Assembly (NCBI GenBank): GCA_030148705.1
Contig: JASBSY010000014.1
Span: 310,001 to 374,000 of the forward strand
Reading direction: 5' to 3'
Source: Pukyongia sp.
Lineage (GTDB): Bacteria; Bacteroidota; Bacteroidia; Flavobacteriales; Flavobacteriaceae
DNA length: 64,000 nucleotides
Below are positions 17,809-26,575 of this stretch, one piece after another. Numbering within the stretch: the first letter of the stretch is position 1; the number at the start of each line of letters is the position of its first letter. A model generated the notes under the pieces. It was not told where the DNA came from, did no database searches, and worked only from the letters and a program-made list of their open reading frames with translations. The translations under genes and the position numbers were made by a program.

Positions 17809-19601
17809 TCGTTTAGTTTTAACACAGCCATAAAAGCTTCCTGAGGAATCTCCACGTTACCAACCGCACGCATACGCTTCTTACCTTTTTTCTGTTTTTC
17901 CAGCAGTTTTCGTTTTCGGGAAATATCACCCCCGTAACACTTGGCCGTTACATCTTTACGCAGGGCCTTTACGGTTTCACGGGCAATGATCTTGGCACCA
18001 ATAGCAGCCTGGATAGGGATATCGAATTGCTGGCGGGGGATTAGTTGTCGAAGCTTTTCACACATCTTTTTCCCTATATCGTATGCATTATCCTGGTGTA
18101 ATAGAGCGGAAAGCGCATCAACAACATTTCCATTTAGCAAAACATCCACCTTCACTAACTTTGAAGAACGCATGCCAATGGGAGAGTAATCAAAGGATGC
18201 ATATCCACGAGAAACGGTTTTAAGTCGGTCGTAAAAATCGAAAACGATTTCGGCCAAAGGCATGTCGAACGATAGCTCAACACGCTCCGGCGTTAGGTAA
18301 GTTTGATTCGTTATCTGCCCTCGCTTCTCAATACACAGCGACATTACGGGACCCACAAAATCGGACTTAGTAATGATGCTCGCTTTAATATAAGGTTCTT
18401 CTACCCGATTCAGGGATGAAGGTTCCGGGAGATCGGAGGGGTTATTAACAAGAATAACCTCGTCTGGCGCCCTATTTGTATAGGCGTGATATGAAACATT
18501 GGGAACCGTCGTGATTACGGTCATGTCGAATTCTCGTTCCAGGCGTTCCTGGATAATCTCCAGATGTAACATACCAAGGAAACCACAACGGAAGCCAAAT
18601 CCCAGGGCTGCAGAACTTTCGGGCACAAATACCAGAGAGGCATCGTTTAGTTGCAATTTTTCCATTGACGCTCTTAGTTCTTCATAATCTTCAGTATCTA
18701 CGGGGTAAATTCCCGCGAACACCATGGGCTTTACATCTTCAAAGCCCTCAATCATATTGGTGGTAGGGTTCTTAGAGTCGGTGATGGTATCTCCTACTTT
18801 AACCTCCTTAGCTTCTTTAATTCCGGTAATTAGATAACCTACATCCCCGGTTTTTACCACTGGTTTCGGTTGTTGTTTAAGTTTCAGCGTGCCTACCTCG
18901 TCTGCAAAATAGGATTTACCCGTAGCCATGAACTTTATGTGCTGGCCTTTTCTTATTTCACCGTTTAAGACGCGAAAATAGGTTTCAACACCTCGAAACG
19001 GATTGTAAACCGAATCGAAGATCAGTGCCTGAAGCGGTTCGTCCGGCCCCCCTTTTGGGGGCGGAATACGCTTAATGATGGCTTCGAGTATTTCAGTGAT
19101 TCCTATTCCTGTTTTAGCACTGGCAGGTATCACCTCTTCAGCCTCACATCCAAGTAGGTCAACGATATCGTCCGTAACTTCTTCCGGATTCGCCGACGGC
19201 AGATCGACCTTGTTTAGGACGGGAATAATCTCCAAATCGTTCTCAAGGGCGAGGTATAGGTTTGAAATTGTCTGAGCCTGTATGCTCTGTGCGGCATCTA
19301 CTACAAGTAAAGCCCCTTCGCATGCGGCTATAGACCTTGAAACCTCATAGGAGAAATCGACATGTCCCGGGGTGTCGATAAGGTTGAGGATATAATGCTC
19401 ACCTTCATACGTATACTCCATCTGAATTGCATGACTCTTTATGGTAATCCCACGCTCACGCTCCAGGTCCATGCTATCCAGCAGCTGGGCCTGTTGCTCA
19501 CGGGCGGTTACCGATCCGGTGGCATCCAGCAACCTGTCGGCCAAAGTGCTCTTACCATGATCGATATGTGCTATGATGCAAAAATTACGGATGTTCTTCA
19601 T
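17805..19601 (-). CDS. lepA: Elongation factor 4 (LepA)
   Basis: This translational GTPase back-translocates or remodels stalled ribosomes. The 598-residue protein carries the G motifs AHIDHGKST (G1), DTPGHVD (G3) and NKVDLP (G4), then domains II, III and V, and the LepA-specific C-terminal domain rich in Lys/Arg ([20 protein letters not shown]). The frame reaches an ATG at 19676, but the family start is [16 protein letters not shown] at 19601. The putative promoter box at 19629-19636 lies between the two, supporting the shorter form. Confidence 0.96.
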   Translation of the reverse strand: MKNIRNFCIIAHIDHGKSTLADRLLDATGSVTAREQQAQLLDSMDLERERGITIKSHAIQMEYTYEGEHYILNLIDTPGHVDFSYEVSRSIAACEGALLVVDAAQSIQAQTISNLYLALENDLEIIPVLNKVDLPSANPEEVTDDIVDLLGCEAEEVIPASAKTGIGITEILEAIIKRIPPPKGGPDEPLQALIFDSVYNPFRGVETYFRVLNGEIRKGQHIKFMATGKSYFADEVGTLKLKQQPKPVVKTGDVGYLITGIKEAKEVKVGDTITDSKNPTTNMIEGFEDVKPMVFAGIYPVDTEDYEELRASMEKLQLNDASLVFVPESSAALGFGFRCGFLGMLHLEIIQERLEREFDMTVITTVPNVSYHAYTNRAPDEVILVNNPSDLPEPSSLNRVEEPYIKASIITKSDFVGPVMSLCIEKRGQITNQTYLTPERVELSFDMPLAEIVFDFYDRLKTVSRGYASFDYSPIGMRSSKLVKVDVLLNGNVVDALSALLHQDNAYDIGKKMCEKLRQLIPRQQFDIPIQAAIGAKIIARETVKALRKDVTAKCYGGDISRKRKLLEKQKKGKKRMRAVGNVEIPQEAFMAVLKLND

Positions 19602-19628
19602 AATATCTTTTCCGAAGCAATTAGGCTG

Positions 19629-19636
19629 CAAATATA
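19629..19636 (-). promoter_or_regulatory. -7 box of lepA
   Basis: TATATTTG on the minus strand lies 27 bases before the lepA ATG at 19601. No good -33 element was found. Confidence 0.45.
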
Positions 19637-19779
19637 ACGTAAAAACATTGCTTTCGAGCGATATATAACCGTTCATCGAAAAAACTATAACTTTCTCTTT
19701 TTTTTACAAAAGATTCAAGACATTTGAGTAGTTGAACCTTAATTCAGGACTAAGATTTTACAGATCTTCTTCACTTTTC

Positions 19780-22230
19780 ATGATGACCATCCCCGCGCAT
19801 ATTAGATGCATTTTAATAGTAGTTCTATTTTGCGGCTTATACGGTTATGCTCAGGAGTATAGCATCACCGGTACTGTGATCGACACAGAAGACCAACCAA
19901 TTTCATTTGTAACTGTTGTAGCCAACAAAGCGATCGTTGAAGGCGAGGGCAACCCGGGATTCGAACCTATTCAGGGATCCTCTACAGACGAAGCGGGGAA
20001 ATTTACGTTAGATGGCCTGGAAACGGGAACCTACCTCATCTCTTTTCTATATCTGGGCTATCACGTAAAGAGTGTGAATGTTAAAATAGACGGTAATATA
20101 GACCTGGGAATGGTCCGGTTAGAAGAAAGCCGCGAAGATCTTGATGAGGCTGTCGTTACGAGTAAAAGGCCTGCCATCGTAAAAGAACCGGGGAAGCTGG
20201 TATTCAATGTTGAAGGAACTTCGATTACAAATGGAAATGTAATTCAGTTGCTGGCCAAAACTCCAGGCGTACTGGTATTGCCCGAAAGCATTTCTGTTAA
20301 GAATTCAACCCCGGTTGTGTATATAAACGATCGGAGGGTGTATTTGTCCAGCTCGGAGGTTTATTCCCTGCTTACAAATACTGATGCAGGCGTTATCAAG
20401 GCTATAGAAGTTATAACTAATCCCGGTGCGCAGTATGACGCGGAAGGCGGAAGCGTACTTAACATCATTACCTCCAGGGCCATTTCGGTGGGGTATAAGG
20501 GAACGGTAAGTACCAATTACCAGCAGGGCGTCTACCCAAAATATTCCTTCGGGACCTCCCAGTTTTATAAGAATAACTGGCTTAGCCTTAGCGGCGACTA
20601 TACGTTCAGCCCAAGAAAGGAATTTAAGGACCAGGAAGATATGATAAGGTATTTCGATCCTTTTTTAAATGTACAGTCCTTATGGGAGTCGGATTTTAAC
20701 AGAACCACCCGTTCATACGCACATCAGGGAAATGTAAATGCAAATTTTACGATAAATGAAAAAAACAGCCTGAGTGTGGTGGCCAGCGCTTTTGTAGCAC
20801 CGGACACGGAATATAACAACCGCGTGGATGCCGAGATCAGAAATGCCAATCGCGAACTGGACTCGACCTTCAACACCATGAGTTTTCTGAATAACACCAA
20901 ATCCAATTACAGTTTTAATGCCACCCACAGGACGGTTCTAAACGAAAAGGGCAGTTCGCTTAAGACATCCGTAAACTATATTTTATACGACGATGAGCAG
21001 TTTCAGGAAGTGGCGAGCGATTATTTTGACGCAGCAGGCGAATTTATACGAACGAACAGCTTTTTCACCAATGCGATGCAGAATTCCGATATTATTACCG
21101 CACAGACGGATCTGTCCATTCCCATGCAGGCCGGAGATTTTGCTTTGGGTGTAAAATATTCGAACATAGATACAGACAGCGGCCTGGAATTTTTTAACAC
21201 AAATTCAGGAACTGCGGAGTTTGAACCCGCACTTTCAGATGAATTTCTTTATGAAGAAGCCATTTATGCCGGCTACCTGGAGTATTCAGCCGGTTGGGAA
21301 AAATGGGCTTTGAATGTTGGTGTAAGAGCTGAAAAGACAGTCATAGAGGGGACCTCAAATTCACTGGGAACAGTTAACAACCAGGATTATTTCGAACTTT
21401 TTCCATCCATTTCCCTGGACCGCACCCTGGACGACGGAAATGTACTGGGCCTGAGCTATGCAAGAAGAATTACCAGGCCCCGATATCAAAGCCTGAACCC
21501 CTTTAAATATTTTCTTAACGAGAATAACTTCAATGCCGGCAACCCTAACCTGGTGCCTGCCATCGACAATAAGATAAAGTTGAGTTACAGCTATAAGAAC
21601 CAACTTTTTTTCGACCTCTATTACCATCATACCGAAAATGTGCTCAGTATACTTACCTTCCAGGACAATTTAAATCGGGTGATCAGGAGCGTAGATTCCA
21701 ACCTTATCCAGGATTTCCAATACAGCCTCGACGTAATCTATGCTGCTTCGGTTACACCGTGGCTGTACCTGAGCATATACTCTTCGGGCTTTTACTTTGA
21801 AAATGAATTCTATTCGGTGGAAAGTGTTCAGGAAACCTATTCGAACAGCACATTTGGTGTGTATGGCCAGCTTTACGGCGGATTTACACTGATAGAGGAA
21901 AAACAACTAACCGCCGATTTAACCGCGGTTTACCTTTCGGATTATATCTACGGGTCTTACGATTACGGGAATCAACTTAGTGTTTCGCTGTCTTTTCAGA
22001 AGAAGTTCTGGAATAACAGAGCTCGGCTTTCCGTGGGGGTAGACGATATCTTTAATTCCTATAATGTTCCCATAGCTTCCAAGTATTACAACCAGGACAA
22101 TTCCTACTTCCCAATGCCGGAATCCAGGTTGTTTACCCTTGGCTTCAGGTACTCTTTCGGAAATATTATTCTGAAAGAGAATACTCGTAAAATTGAACTG
22201 AACGAGACCGAACGGCTTCAGAAACAATAA
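19780..22230 (+). CDS. TonB-dependent receptor-like outer membrane beta-barrel protein
   Basis: This 816-residue outer-membrane protein begins with a signal peptide (through YGYAQ), then a carboxypeptidase-regulatory-like beta sandwich (about residues 25-115, SITGTVIDTEDQPISFVTVV). A plug-like segment (about 125-230) with GVLVLPESISVKNSTPVVYINDRR follows, and the rest is a long barrel rich in aromatic strands (OMP_b-brl_3 type). The last strand ends some 20 residues before the C terminus. No SusD partner is adjacent, so a glycan-uptake role is not indicated. The frame opens at a TTG (19732); the ATG pair at 19780/19783 directly precedes the signal peptide. Confidence 0.9.
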   Translation: MMTIPAHIRCILIVVLFCGLYGYAQEYSITGTVIDTEDQPISFVTVVANKAIVEGEGNPGFEPIQGSSTDEAGKFTLDGLETGTYLISFLYLGYHVKSVNVKIDGNIDLGMVRLEESREDLDEAVVTSKRPAIVKEPGKLVFNVEGTSITNGNVIQLLAKTPGVLVLPESISVKNSTPVVYINDRRVYLSSSEVYSLLTNTDAGVIKAIEVITNPGAQYDAEGGSVLNIITSRAISVGYKGTVSTNYQQGVYPKYSFGTSQFYKNNWLSLSGDYTFSPRKEFKDQEDMIRYFDPFLNVQSLWESDFNRTTRSYAHQGNVNANFTINEKNSLSVVASAFVAPDTEYNNRVDAEIRNANRELDSTFNTMSFLNNTKSNYSFNATHRTVLNEKGSSLKTSVNYILYDDEQFQEVASDYFDAAGEFIRTNSFFTNAMQNSDIITAQTDLSIPMQAGDFALGVKYSNIDTDSGLEFFNTNSGTAEFEPALSDEFLYEEAIYAGYLEYSAGWEKWALNVGVRAEKTVIEGTSNSLGTVNNQDYFELFPSISLDRTLDDGNVLGLSYARRITRPRYQSLNPFKYFLNENNFNAGNPNLVPAIDNKIKLSYSYKNQLFFDLYYHHTENVLSILTFQDNLNRVIRSVDSNLIQDFQYSLDVIYAASVTPWLYLSIYSSGFYFENEFYSVESVQETYSNSTFGVYGQLYGGFTLIEEKQLTADLTAVYLSDYIYGSYDYGNQLSVSLSFQKKFWNNRARLSVGVDDIFNSYNVPIASKYYNQDNSYFPMPESRLFTLGFRYSFGNIILKENTRKIELNETERLQKQ

Positions 22231-22261
22231 ACCGCCTGCGCCCTCACATCCGGAATTTATG

Positions 22262-22269
22262 TATTTTTG
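22262..22269 (+). promoter_or_regulatory. -7 box of dusB
   Basis: TATTTTTG lies only eight bases before the dusB ATG, so the transcript would start almost at the start codon. Confidence 0.5.
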
Positions 22270-22277
22270 CAGCAGTT

Positions 22278-23270
22278 ATGGTAAAGATTGGTGATATAGA
22301 AGTTGGGGAATTCCCGCTTTTGCTGGCTCCAATGGAGGACGTAAGCGATCCTCCGTTCAGGGCGCTTTGTAAAGAGCAGGGTGCAGATGTGGTGTATACC
22401 GAATTTATTTCTTCTGAAGGGCTTATCCGCGATGCCGCAAAAAGTGTTATGAAGCTGGACATCTATGAAAAGGAACGTCCGGTTGGAATCCAGATCTTTG
22501 GAGCGGTGCTCGATTCCATGTTGCAAAGCGTCGAGATTGTAGAGGCCAGTGGCCCGGATATCATTGATATTAATTTTGGCTGCCCCGTAAAAAAAGTTGT
22601 TTCAAAGGGAGCAGGGGCAGGGATACTCAAAGACATCGATCTAATGGTATCCCTTACTGAAGCCATGGTGAAACACACCAGACTACCCATTACTGTTAAG
22701 ACCCGTCTGGGTTGGGATCACGATTCGATCAGGATTGTTGAGGTAGCAGAAAGACTTCAAGATGTTGGGTGTAAGGCAATTTCAATTCACGGCAGGACCA
22801 GATCTCAGATGTATAAAGGGGATGCCGACTGGGCTCCTATTGCTGAAGTAAAGAATAACCCAAGAATGCATATCCCGGTGTTTGGCAACGGCGATGTCAA
22901 TACCCCGGAACGCGCAATGGAAATGCGTGATAAATACGGCCTGGACGGAGCGATGATAGGTAGGGCGAGTATTGGCTACCCCTGGTTTTTCAAAGAGGTA
23001 AAACATTATTTTAAAACAGGAACTCATTGCGATCCACCATCCATGACCGAAAGGGTAGAGGCTGCCCGTCGGCATCTAAGCATGGCTATCGACTGGAAAG
23101 GAGAGAAATTGGGCGTTTTTGAAACCAGAAGACATTACACCAACTACTTTAAAGGAATCCCGGATTTTAAACATTACCGGATGAAGATGGTTACCAGCGA
23201 TGACGCGGCTTCAGTTTTTGAGGCCTTCGATGAGGTTCTTGAAAAATTCGGCGATTTCCAATTTGCTTAG
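22278..23270 (+). CDS. dusB: tRNA-dihydrouridine synthase
   Basis: This FMN enzyme reduces uridines in the tRNA D loop with NAD(P)H. The 330-residue protein shows the Dus pattern: LAPMEDVSDPPFR at the N terminus (FMN phosphate side), DINFGCPVKKVVSKGAGAGILKD with the catalytic cysteine, TVKTRLGWD, SIHGRTRSQMYKG and FGNGDVNTPE. The end reads GAMIGRASIGYPWFF. The sequence is DusB-like. Its stop overlaps the convergent permease gene by four bases. Confidence 0.95.
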   Translation: MVKIGDIEVGEFPLLLAPMEDVSDPPFRALCKEQGADVVYTEFISSEGLIRDAAKSVMKLDIYEKERPVGIQIFGAVLDSMLQSVEIVEASGPDIIDINFGCPVKKVVSKGAGAGILKDIDLMVSLTEAMVKHTRLPITVKTRLGWDHDSIRIVEVAERLQDVGCKAISIHGRTRSQMYKGDADWAPIAEVKNNPRMHIPVFGNGDVNTPERAMEMRDKYGLDGAMIGRASIGYPWFFKEVKHYFKTGTHCDPPSMTERVEAARRHLSMAIDWKGEKLGVFETRRHYTNYFKGIPDFKHYRMKMVTSDDAASVFEAFDEVLEKFGDFQFA

Positions 23271-24475
23271 TGCAACAACCTTCCTTTTACTCTGCTAGAG
23301 GCTATCTTCGAAGCCAGCAATCCCAAAGCTGTTATAGTTATAAACACAACCAGGATGTTTATCGGGTTTAGTTTTACCGGATAGGGAAGGGTGGAGGTGA
23401 TATAAACGAAAGGCGACCTAATCTGAATCCACACCAGTATAAGACCAAGTGATATTCCAAGAATTCCTCCCAGGGCTGTCATCAGGGAGCCCTGAAGGAA
23501 GAATATTCTTCGGATAGCCGGAAGTGTGGCGCCAAGGTTATAAAGAGTTTTTATGTTTCTGCGTTTATCGAGGATCATCATGATTATGGAGCCAATCACG
23601 TTGAAAAGGGCAATGATTAGCACTAGGGTGAAGATTAAGTAAACCGCAATATTCTCTGTATTCAGCATTTTGTAAAGGGCGTCATTTTGCTGAATGCGAT
23701 TTTTGATTACGATATCCTGCCCCGAAAACACCGTTTCGATTTTTTCTCTTACAACATCTTCATCGCTGAGCGGGTTCAGCTTAATTTCAACCGAAGACAC
23801 CAGATTGCTATCCAGAGAAAGAAGAGAGCGAGCCAGCTCGAAGTCGGAGAAGATGTACTTGCTGTTAACGTCTTCGTTTACCTCGTACATTCCCGAGGCC
23901 ACCACCTGCTTTTTGTTAAAGGCCGAACTGATGTTCAGTTCGGTGATTTGGCCTTGCCCGGGACGAGGCACGTATATTTCCATCGGGTTGCCGTAATCGT
24001 TTATGCCAACCGACAGTTTTTGAGAAGTTCCCGTTCCAATCACAACTTCATTCATTCCGGGCTCCATCCATTCACTCAGATATAAGAGGCTGTCAACAGG
24101 AATTACACGAATATAATTGGCGTCCACCCCTTTAATATACGCAATATGGTTTTTACCTTTGTACTGAATAAACGCGCGTTCTTCTATAATCTTCGAGTGA
24201 AAAGAGATCTCTTCTAGCGCGGCAAGCTTCTCTGAAAGGGTTTCGCTAAACTCCAGAGTTTTGCCTGTAGCCGGCATTACCTTCAAATCCGAATCGAAAA
24301 CATTTGTGAACTGAAGACTGAAATCCTTCAGGCCTGAAAAAGCGGAGAGCACTATAAAGAGCGCAAAAGCACCAACCACCACACCTGTGGCGGCAATAAT
24401 TGTAATTACGTTTATAGCATTATTGCTGCTTTTTGAAAAAAGATATCGTTTAGCAATATAGAAGGGATAGTTCAC
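23267..24475 (-). CDS. ABC transporter permease, FtsX/LolC-E family
   Basis: This 402-residue inner-membrane protein has one N-terminal helix (about 20-45), a large periplasmic MacB-like domain (about 50-260) and three C-terminal helices, the layout of LolC/LolE. The start FYIAKRYLFSKSSNNAIN is characteristic. LolC/E proteins extract lipoproteins from the inner membrane with the ATPase LolD, but no lolD is adjacent, so the substrate is inferred. Translation begins at a GTG, with a single base between it and the rbfA stop (TGA), which suggests coupling. No ATG is available nearby. Confidence 0.88.
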   Translation of the reverse strand: MNYPFYIAKRYLFSKSSNNAINVITIIAATGVVVGAFALFIVLSAFSGLKDFSLQFTNVFDSDLKVMPATGKTLEFSETLSEKLAALEEISFHSKIIEERAFIQYKGKNHIAYIKGVDANYIRVIPVDSLLYLSEWMEPGMNEVVIGTGTSQKLSVGINDYGNPMEIYVPRPGQGQITELNISSAFNKKQVVASGMYEVNEDVNSKYIFSDFELARSLLSLDSNLVSSVEIKLNPLSDEDVVREKIETVFSGQDIVIKNRIQQNDALYKMLNTENIAVYLIFTLVLIIALFNVIGSIIMMILDKRRNIKTLYNLGATLPAIRRIFFLQGSLMTALGGILGISLGLILVWIQIRSPFVYITSTLPYPVKLNPINILVVFITITALGLLASKIASSRVKGRLLH

Positions 24476-24476
24476 T

Positions 24477-24872
24477 TCAGCTCTTTTTTCTTTTCGGAAG
24501 CAAATCCGGATTCTCCAGTGGGTTCTCTTTTTCTTTAACGGCCTTTTCTATGGAATCGATATATTCCAGGCTGTCGTCGTTATAAAATATCAGGTCGGGC
24601 ATTCTTCTCAACTGATTTTTGGTTAAGAGTGCCACCTGATGCTTTATCTGGGGCTTGAGCACGTTTAATTCCTCAACTACCGCAGTTGCATTTTTAGAAG
24701 GAAAAACACTCACATATACCTTAGCGATCGACAAATCTACCGTAACATTTACCTTGGATACCGAAATGATGATTCCCGTCTGTCCCGACTCCCGAAGTTT
24801 AGCTTGCAGCACATTGGCCAGATCTTCCTGCAATACTCCCGCAATTTTCTTTTGTCTGTTACTTTCGTTCAT
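24477..24872 (-). CDS. rbfA: Ribosome-binding factor A
   Basis: This small KH-fold protein is needed for late 30S subunit maturation. The 131-residue form starts with MNESNRQKKIAGVLQEDLANVL, the usual RbfA N terminus, and contains VSKVNVTVDLSIAKVYVSVFP and the conserved LRRMPDLIFYNDDSLEYI block. An ATG at 24890 would add six residues, but the promoter box TACTTTTG overlaps that stretch, so 24872 is preferred. The C-terminal tail is Pro/Lys-rich. It leads into the FtsX-like permease gene. Confidence 0.93.
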   Translation of the reverse strand: MNESNRQKKIAGVLQEDLANVLQAKLRESGQTGIIISVSKVNVTVDLSIAKVYVSVFPSKNATAVVEELNVLKPQIKHQVALLTKNQLRRMPDLIFYNDDSLEYIDSIEKAVKEKENPLENPDLLPKRKKS

Positions 24873-24876
24873 ACTG

Positions 24877-24884
24877 CAAAAGTA
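24877..24884 (-). promoter_or_regulatory. -7 box of rbfA
   Basis: TACTTTTG (minus strand) ends four bases before the rbfA ATG at 24872. Transcription would begin at or next to the start codon, giving a leaderless mRNA. Confidence 0.5.
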
Positions 24885-24900
24885 GCACATAAAGATTTGT

Positions 24901-24908
24901 TATTTTTG
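24901..24908 (+). promoter_or_regulatory. -7 box of methylmalonyl-CoA epimerase gene
   Basis: TATTTTTG lies 20 bases before the ATG at 24929. It is only 16 bases from the oppositely oriented rbfA box, so the two promoters overlap back to back. Confidence 0.45.
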
Positions 24909-24928
24909 AAATTGATAAAAACTAATAC

Positions 24929-25348
24929 ATGGTAAGGATAGAGCATATAGGAATAGCCGTTAAGGACATTGCGGCTGCAAACAAGGTGTATGGAGCCTTA
25001 TTGGGATATGAGCACTACAAGACGGAGACTGTCGCTTCTGAAGGTGTAACCACATCGTTCTTTAGATGTGGCGAGAGCAAGATCGAACTATTGGAAGCAA
25101 CCTCGGCTGACAGTCCGATTGCAAAGTTTATCGAGAAAAGAGGAGAGGGAATCCACCACCTGGCTTTTTACGTAAATGATATTAGAGCGGAGATGAAGCG
25201 GCTTAAAGACGAAGGCTTTACCCTGTTAAGCGAGGAGCCTAAGCGAGGAGCCGACAACAAGCTGGTGGCATTTTTACATCCGAGATCGGCCAACGGAGTT
25301 CTGGTTGAACTTTGCCAGGAAATCGATGCCGAGCTTATGGAACAGTAA
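24929..25348 (+). CDS. mce: Methylmalonyl-CoA epimerase
   Basis: This vicinal-oxygen-chelate enzyme converts (S)- to (R)-methylmalonyl-CoA, linking propionyl-CoA to succinyl-CoA. The 139-residue protein has the paired beta-alpha-beta repeats, with metal-ligand candidates His in RIEHIGIAV, Glu in SKIELLEA, His in GIHHLAFYV and Glu in VLVELCQE. Length and order match the family. No mutase gene is adjacent. A CAU tRNA follows 55 bases downstream with its own promoter. Confidence 0.93.
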   Translation: MVRIEHIGIAVKDIAAANKVYGALLGYEHYKTETVASEGVTTSFFRCGESKIELLEATSADSPIAKFIEKRGEGIHHLAFYVNDIRAEMKRLKDEGFTLLSEEPKRGADNKLVAFLHPRSANGVLVELCQEIDAELMEQ

Positions 25349-25363
25349 TATTAAGGTAAATTG

Positions 25364-25394
25364 TTTGTAGTAATTACAAAGAGTTTTACCTTTG
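25364..25394 (+). promoter_or_regulatory. Promoter of the CAU tRNA
   Basis: TTTG (25364-25367), a 19-base spacer and TACCTTTG (25387-25394) match both elements of the Bacteroidota housekeeping promoter. The tRNA begins nine bases downstream. Confidence 0.7.
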
Positions 25395-25403
25395 CGACTT
25401 GTC

Positions 25404-25477
25404 GGTCCCATAGCTCAGCTGGTTAGAGCACCTGACTCATAATCAGGGGGTCCTTGGTTCGAGCCCAAGTGGGACCA
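25404..25477 (+). tRNA. tRNA with CAU anticodon (Met or Ile2)
   Basis: This 74-base cloverleaf has acceptor GGTCCCA pairing with TGGGACC, a D arm with AGCTCAGCTGGTTAGAGC, anticodon loop CTCATAA (anticodon CAT) and T arm CTTGG-TTCGAGC-CCAAG. The discriminator is A and CCA is not encoded. Acceptor G1-C72 pairing rules out an initiator tRNA. Elongator Met and lysidine-modified Ile2 share this anticodon and I cannot separate them without comparison. Confidence 0.93.
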
Positions 25478-25492
25478 CTTAAAAAAATTAGC

Positions 25493-25566
25493 TTAGCAAA
25501 GCGTAAAAATCAATCATTTCATCGATGATTTTTACCGTTAATTGATTTTTAAGTGTATATTGCTAA
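25493..25566. repeat. Overlapping inverted repeats after the CAU tRNA
   Basis: GTAAAAATCA (25503-25512) pairs with TGATTTTTAC (25526-25535). Overlapping it, AAAAATCAAT (25505-25514) pairs with ATTGATTTTT (25541-25550). The two 10-base perfect stems share an arm, so only one can form at a time. An outer TTAGCAA/TTGCTAA pair (25493-25499, 25560-25566) encloses both. They sit 16 bases after the tRNA end and may be a tRNA terminator or a switch. Neither role is proven. Confidence 0.5.
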
Positions 25567-25686
25567 ACTATTTGCCAAAAATGTTAAGGTTTGAGTTTTT
25601 GGCGGAAGTAAGAAGAGAATTGAAAAACCAGCGCAATAATTGTGGGAAGTGTGCAGTTATAAACATTCTTGTAAACTATTGAAACC

Positions 25687-25716
25687 TTTGTTGTTAAAAA
25701 AAAATTATTACTTTAG
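25687..25716 (+). promoter_or_regulatory. Putative promoter of the short Pro-rich protein
   Basis: TTTG (25687-25690), an 18-base spacer and TACTTTAG (25709-25716; seven of eight matches to TAnnTTTG) end nine bases before the ATG at 25726. Confidence 0.4.
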
Positions 25717-25725
25717 CCCCTGAAT

Positions 25726-25950
25726 ATGCGACCCCAAATCGTAGCCATACTAGCCATTCTATTTAGTGCGCTGAGCAGCGTGACTATGCATGCGCAGGGT
25801 TCAGGCGGCGGCGCTCCGCCACCACCACCGCCCACTCCTCCGCCGGAACTTCCTTTGGACAGCAGTATCATACTATTAGTAATAGCCGGAATGCTATATG
25901 GCTGTTATATAACTGTTCGGAAAATAAAAGGCTCTAGTAGCCACTCATAA
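25726..25950 (+). CDS. Short secreted protein with PID-CTERM-like sorting signal
   Basis: This 74-residue protein has a signal peptide (residues 1-24, ending MHAQG), a Gly/Pro stretch (GGGAPPPPPPTPPPELP), the tripeptide PLD, a single membrane helix (SSIILLVIAGMLYGCYI) and a short basic tail (RKIKG). This order, with P-(I/L)-D just before a terminal helix, resembles the short flavobacterial proteins named PID-CTERM, thought to be sorting-signal substrates. That family assignment rests on recall of the pattern. Almost nothing remains besides the signals. Its last 17 bases overlap the convergent ribE gene. Confidence 0.72.
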   Translation: MRPQIVAILAILFSALSSVTMHAQGSGGGAPPPPPPTPPPELPLDSSIILLVIAGMLYGCYITVRKIKGSSSHS

Positions 25951-26521
25951 TACGCTTCACGTATTTTCCTACAACATCAAACTCCAGATTTACGCTCGAT
26001 CCTAATTTTATATCTTTAAAATTTGTGTTTTTATAGGTATACGGAATTATGGCAACCGAGAATTCATCCTTTCTGGAGTTCACCACAGTAAGACTTACAC
26101 CATTTACGGTAATCGATCCCTTTTCAATTGTAATATTATCGGTGTTCGAACTGTACTTGAATGTAAACACCCAGCTTCCGTCCTCTTCCTCGATCTTAGA
26201 ACAAACAGCGGTTTCATCTACATGTCCCTGTACAATATGACCGTCCAGCCGTGCTCCCATTATCATGGCTCGTTCCAGGTTAACCAGATCCCCCACGCTT
26301 AAGTCATAAAGATTACTCTTATCCAGTGTCTCTTTTATTGCTGTTACTGTATAACTTGCGGGACTTACCTCCACCACGGTTAAACAGACCCCATTGTGGG
26401 CAACACTTTGATCGACTTTTAACTCGGCTGCGAGAGAACTGCCTATTTCGAAATGCAGGTTCTCTCCTTCCTTTCTGATTTTTTTTACCTCACCAAGAGT
26501 TTCTATTATTCCTGTGAACAT
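25934..26521 (-). CDS. ribE: Riboflavin synthase alpha chain
   Basis: This enzyme converts two 6,7-dimethyl-8-ribityllumazines into riboflavin and a pyrimidine that re-enters the pathway. The 195-residue protein has the characteristic N terminus MFTGIIETLGEV and two lumazine-binding repeats (about 1-95 and 96-190). The repeat motifs NGVCLTVVEV and NGVSLTVVNS and the GHIVQGHVD junction are present. It is divergent from pdxA, and their promoter boxes overlap within 21 bases. Other riboflavin genes are not in the window. Confidence 0.95.
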   Translation of the reverse strand: MFTGIIETLGEVKKIRKEGENLHFEIGSSLAAELKVDQSVAHNGVCLTVVEVSPASYTVTAIKETLDKSNLYDLSVGDLVNLERAMIMGARLDGHIVQGHVDETAVCSKIEEEDGSWVFTFKYSSNTDNITIEKGSITVNGVSLTVVNSRKDEFSVAIIPYTYKNTNFKDIKLGSSVNLEFDVVGKYVKRIMSGY

Positions 26522-26534
26522 GAATTCAAATACT

Positions 26535-26542
26535 TACATTTG
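26535..26542 (+). promoter_or_regulatory. -7 box of pdxA
   Basis: TACATTTG lies 33 bases before the pdxA ATG. The -33 region overlaps the start of the divergent ribE gene and shows no good TTTG. Confidence 0.4.
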
Positions 26543-26547
26543 CATAA

Positions 26548-26555
26548 CAAAAATA
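26548..26555 (-). promoter_or_regulatory. -7 box of ribE
   Basis: TATTTTTG on the minus strand lies 26 bases before the ribE ATG at 26521. Confidence 0.4.
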
Positions 26556-26575
26556 CGAATATTAGAACGGGCTGA

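Noticed and set aside
19602-19676. Upstream ATG of lepA adding 25 residues
   Set aside because: The family start is conserved at 19601 and the promoter box lies in between.
19780-22230. SusC/SusD polysaccharide utilisation locus
   Set aside because: No susD or glycoside hydrolase genes lie nearby, and the plug differs from SusC.
25404-25477. Initiator tRNA-fMet
   Set aside because: The first acceptor pair is G-C, whereas bacterial initiator tRNAs have a mismatch there.
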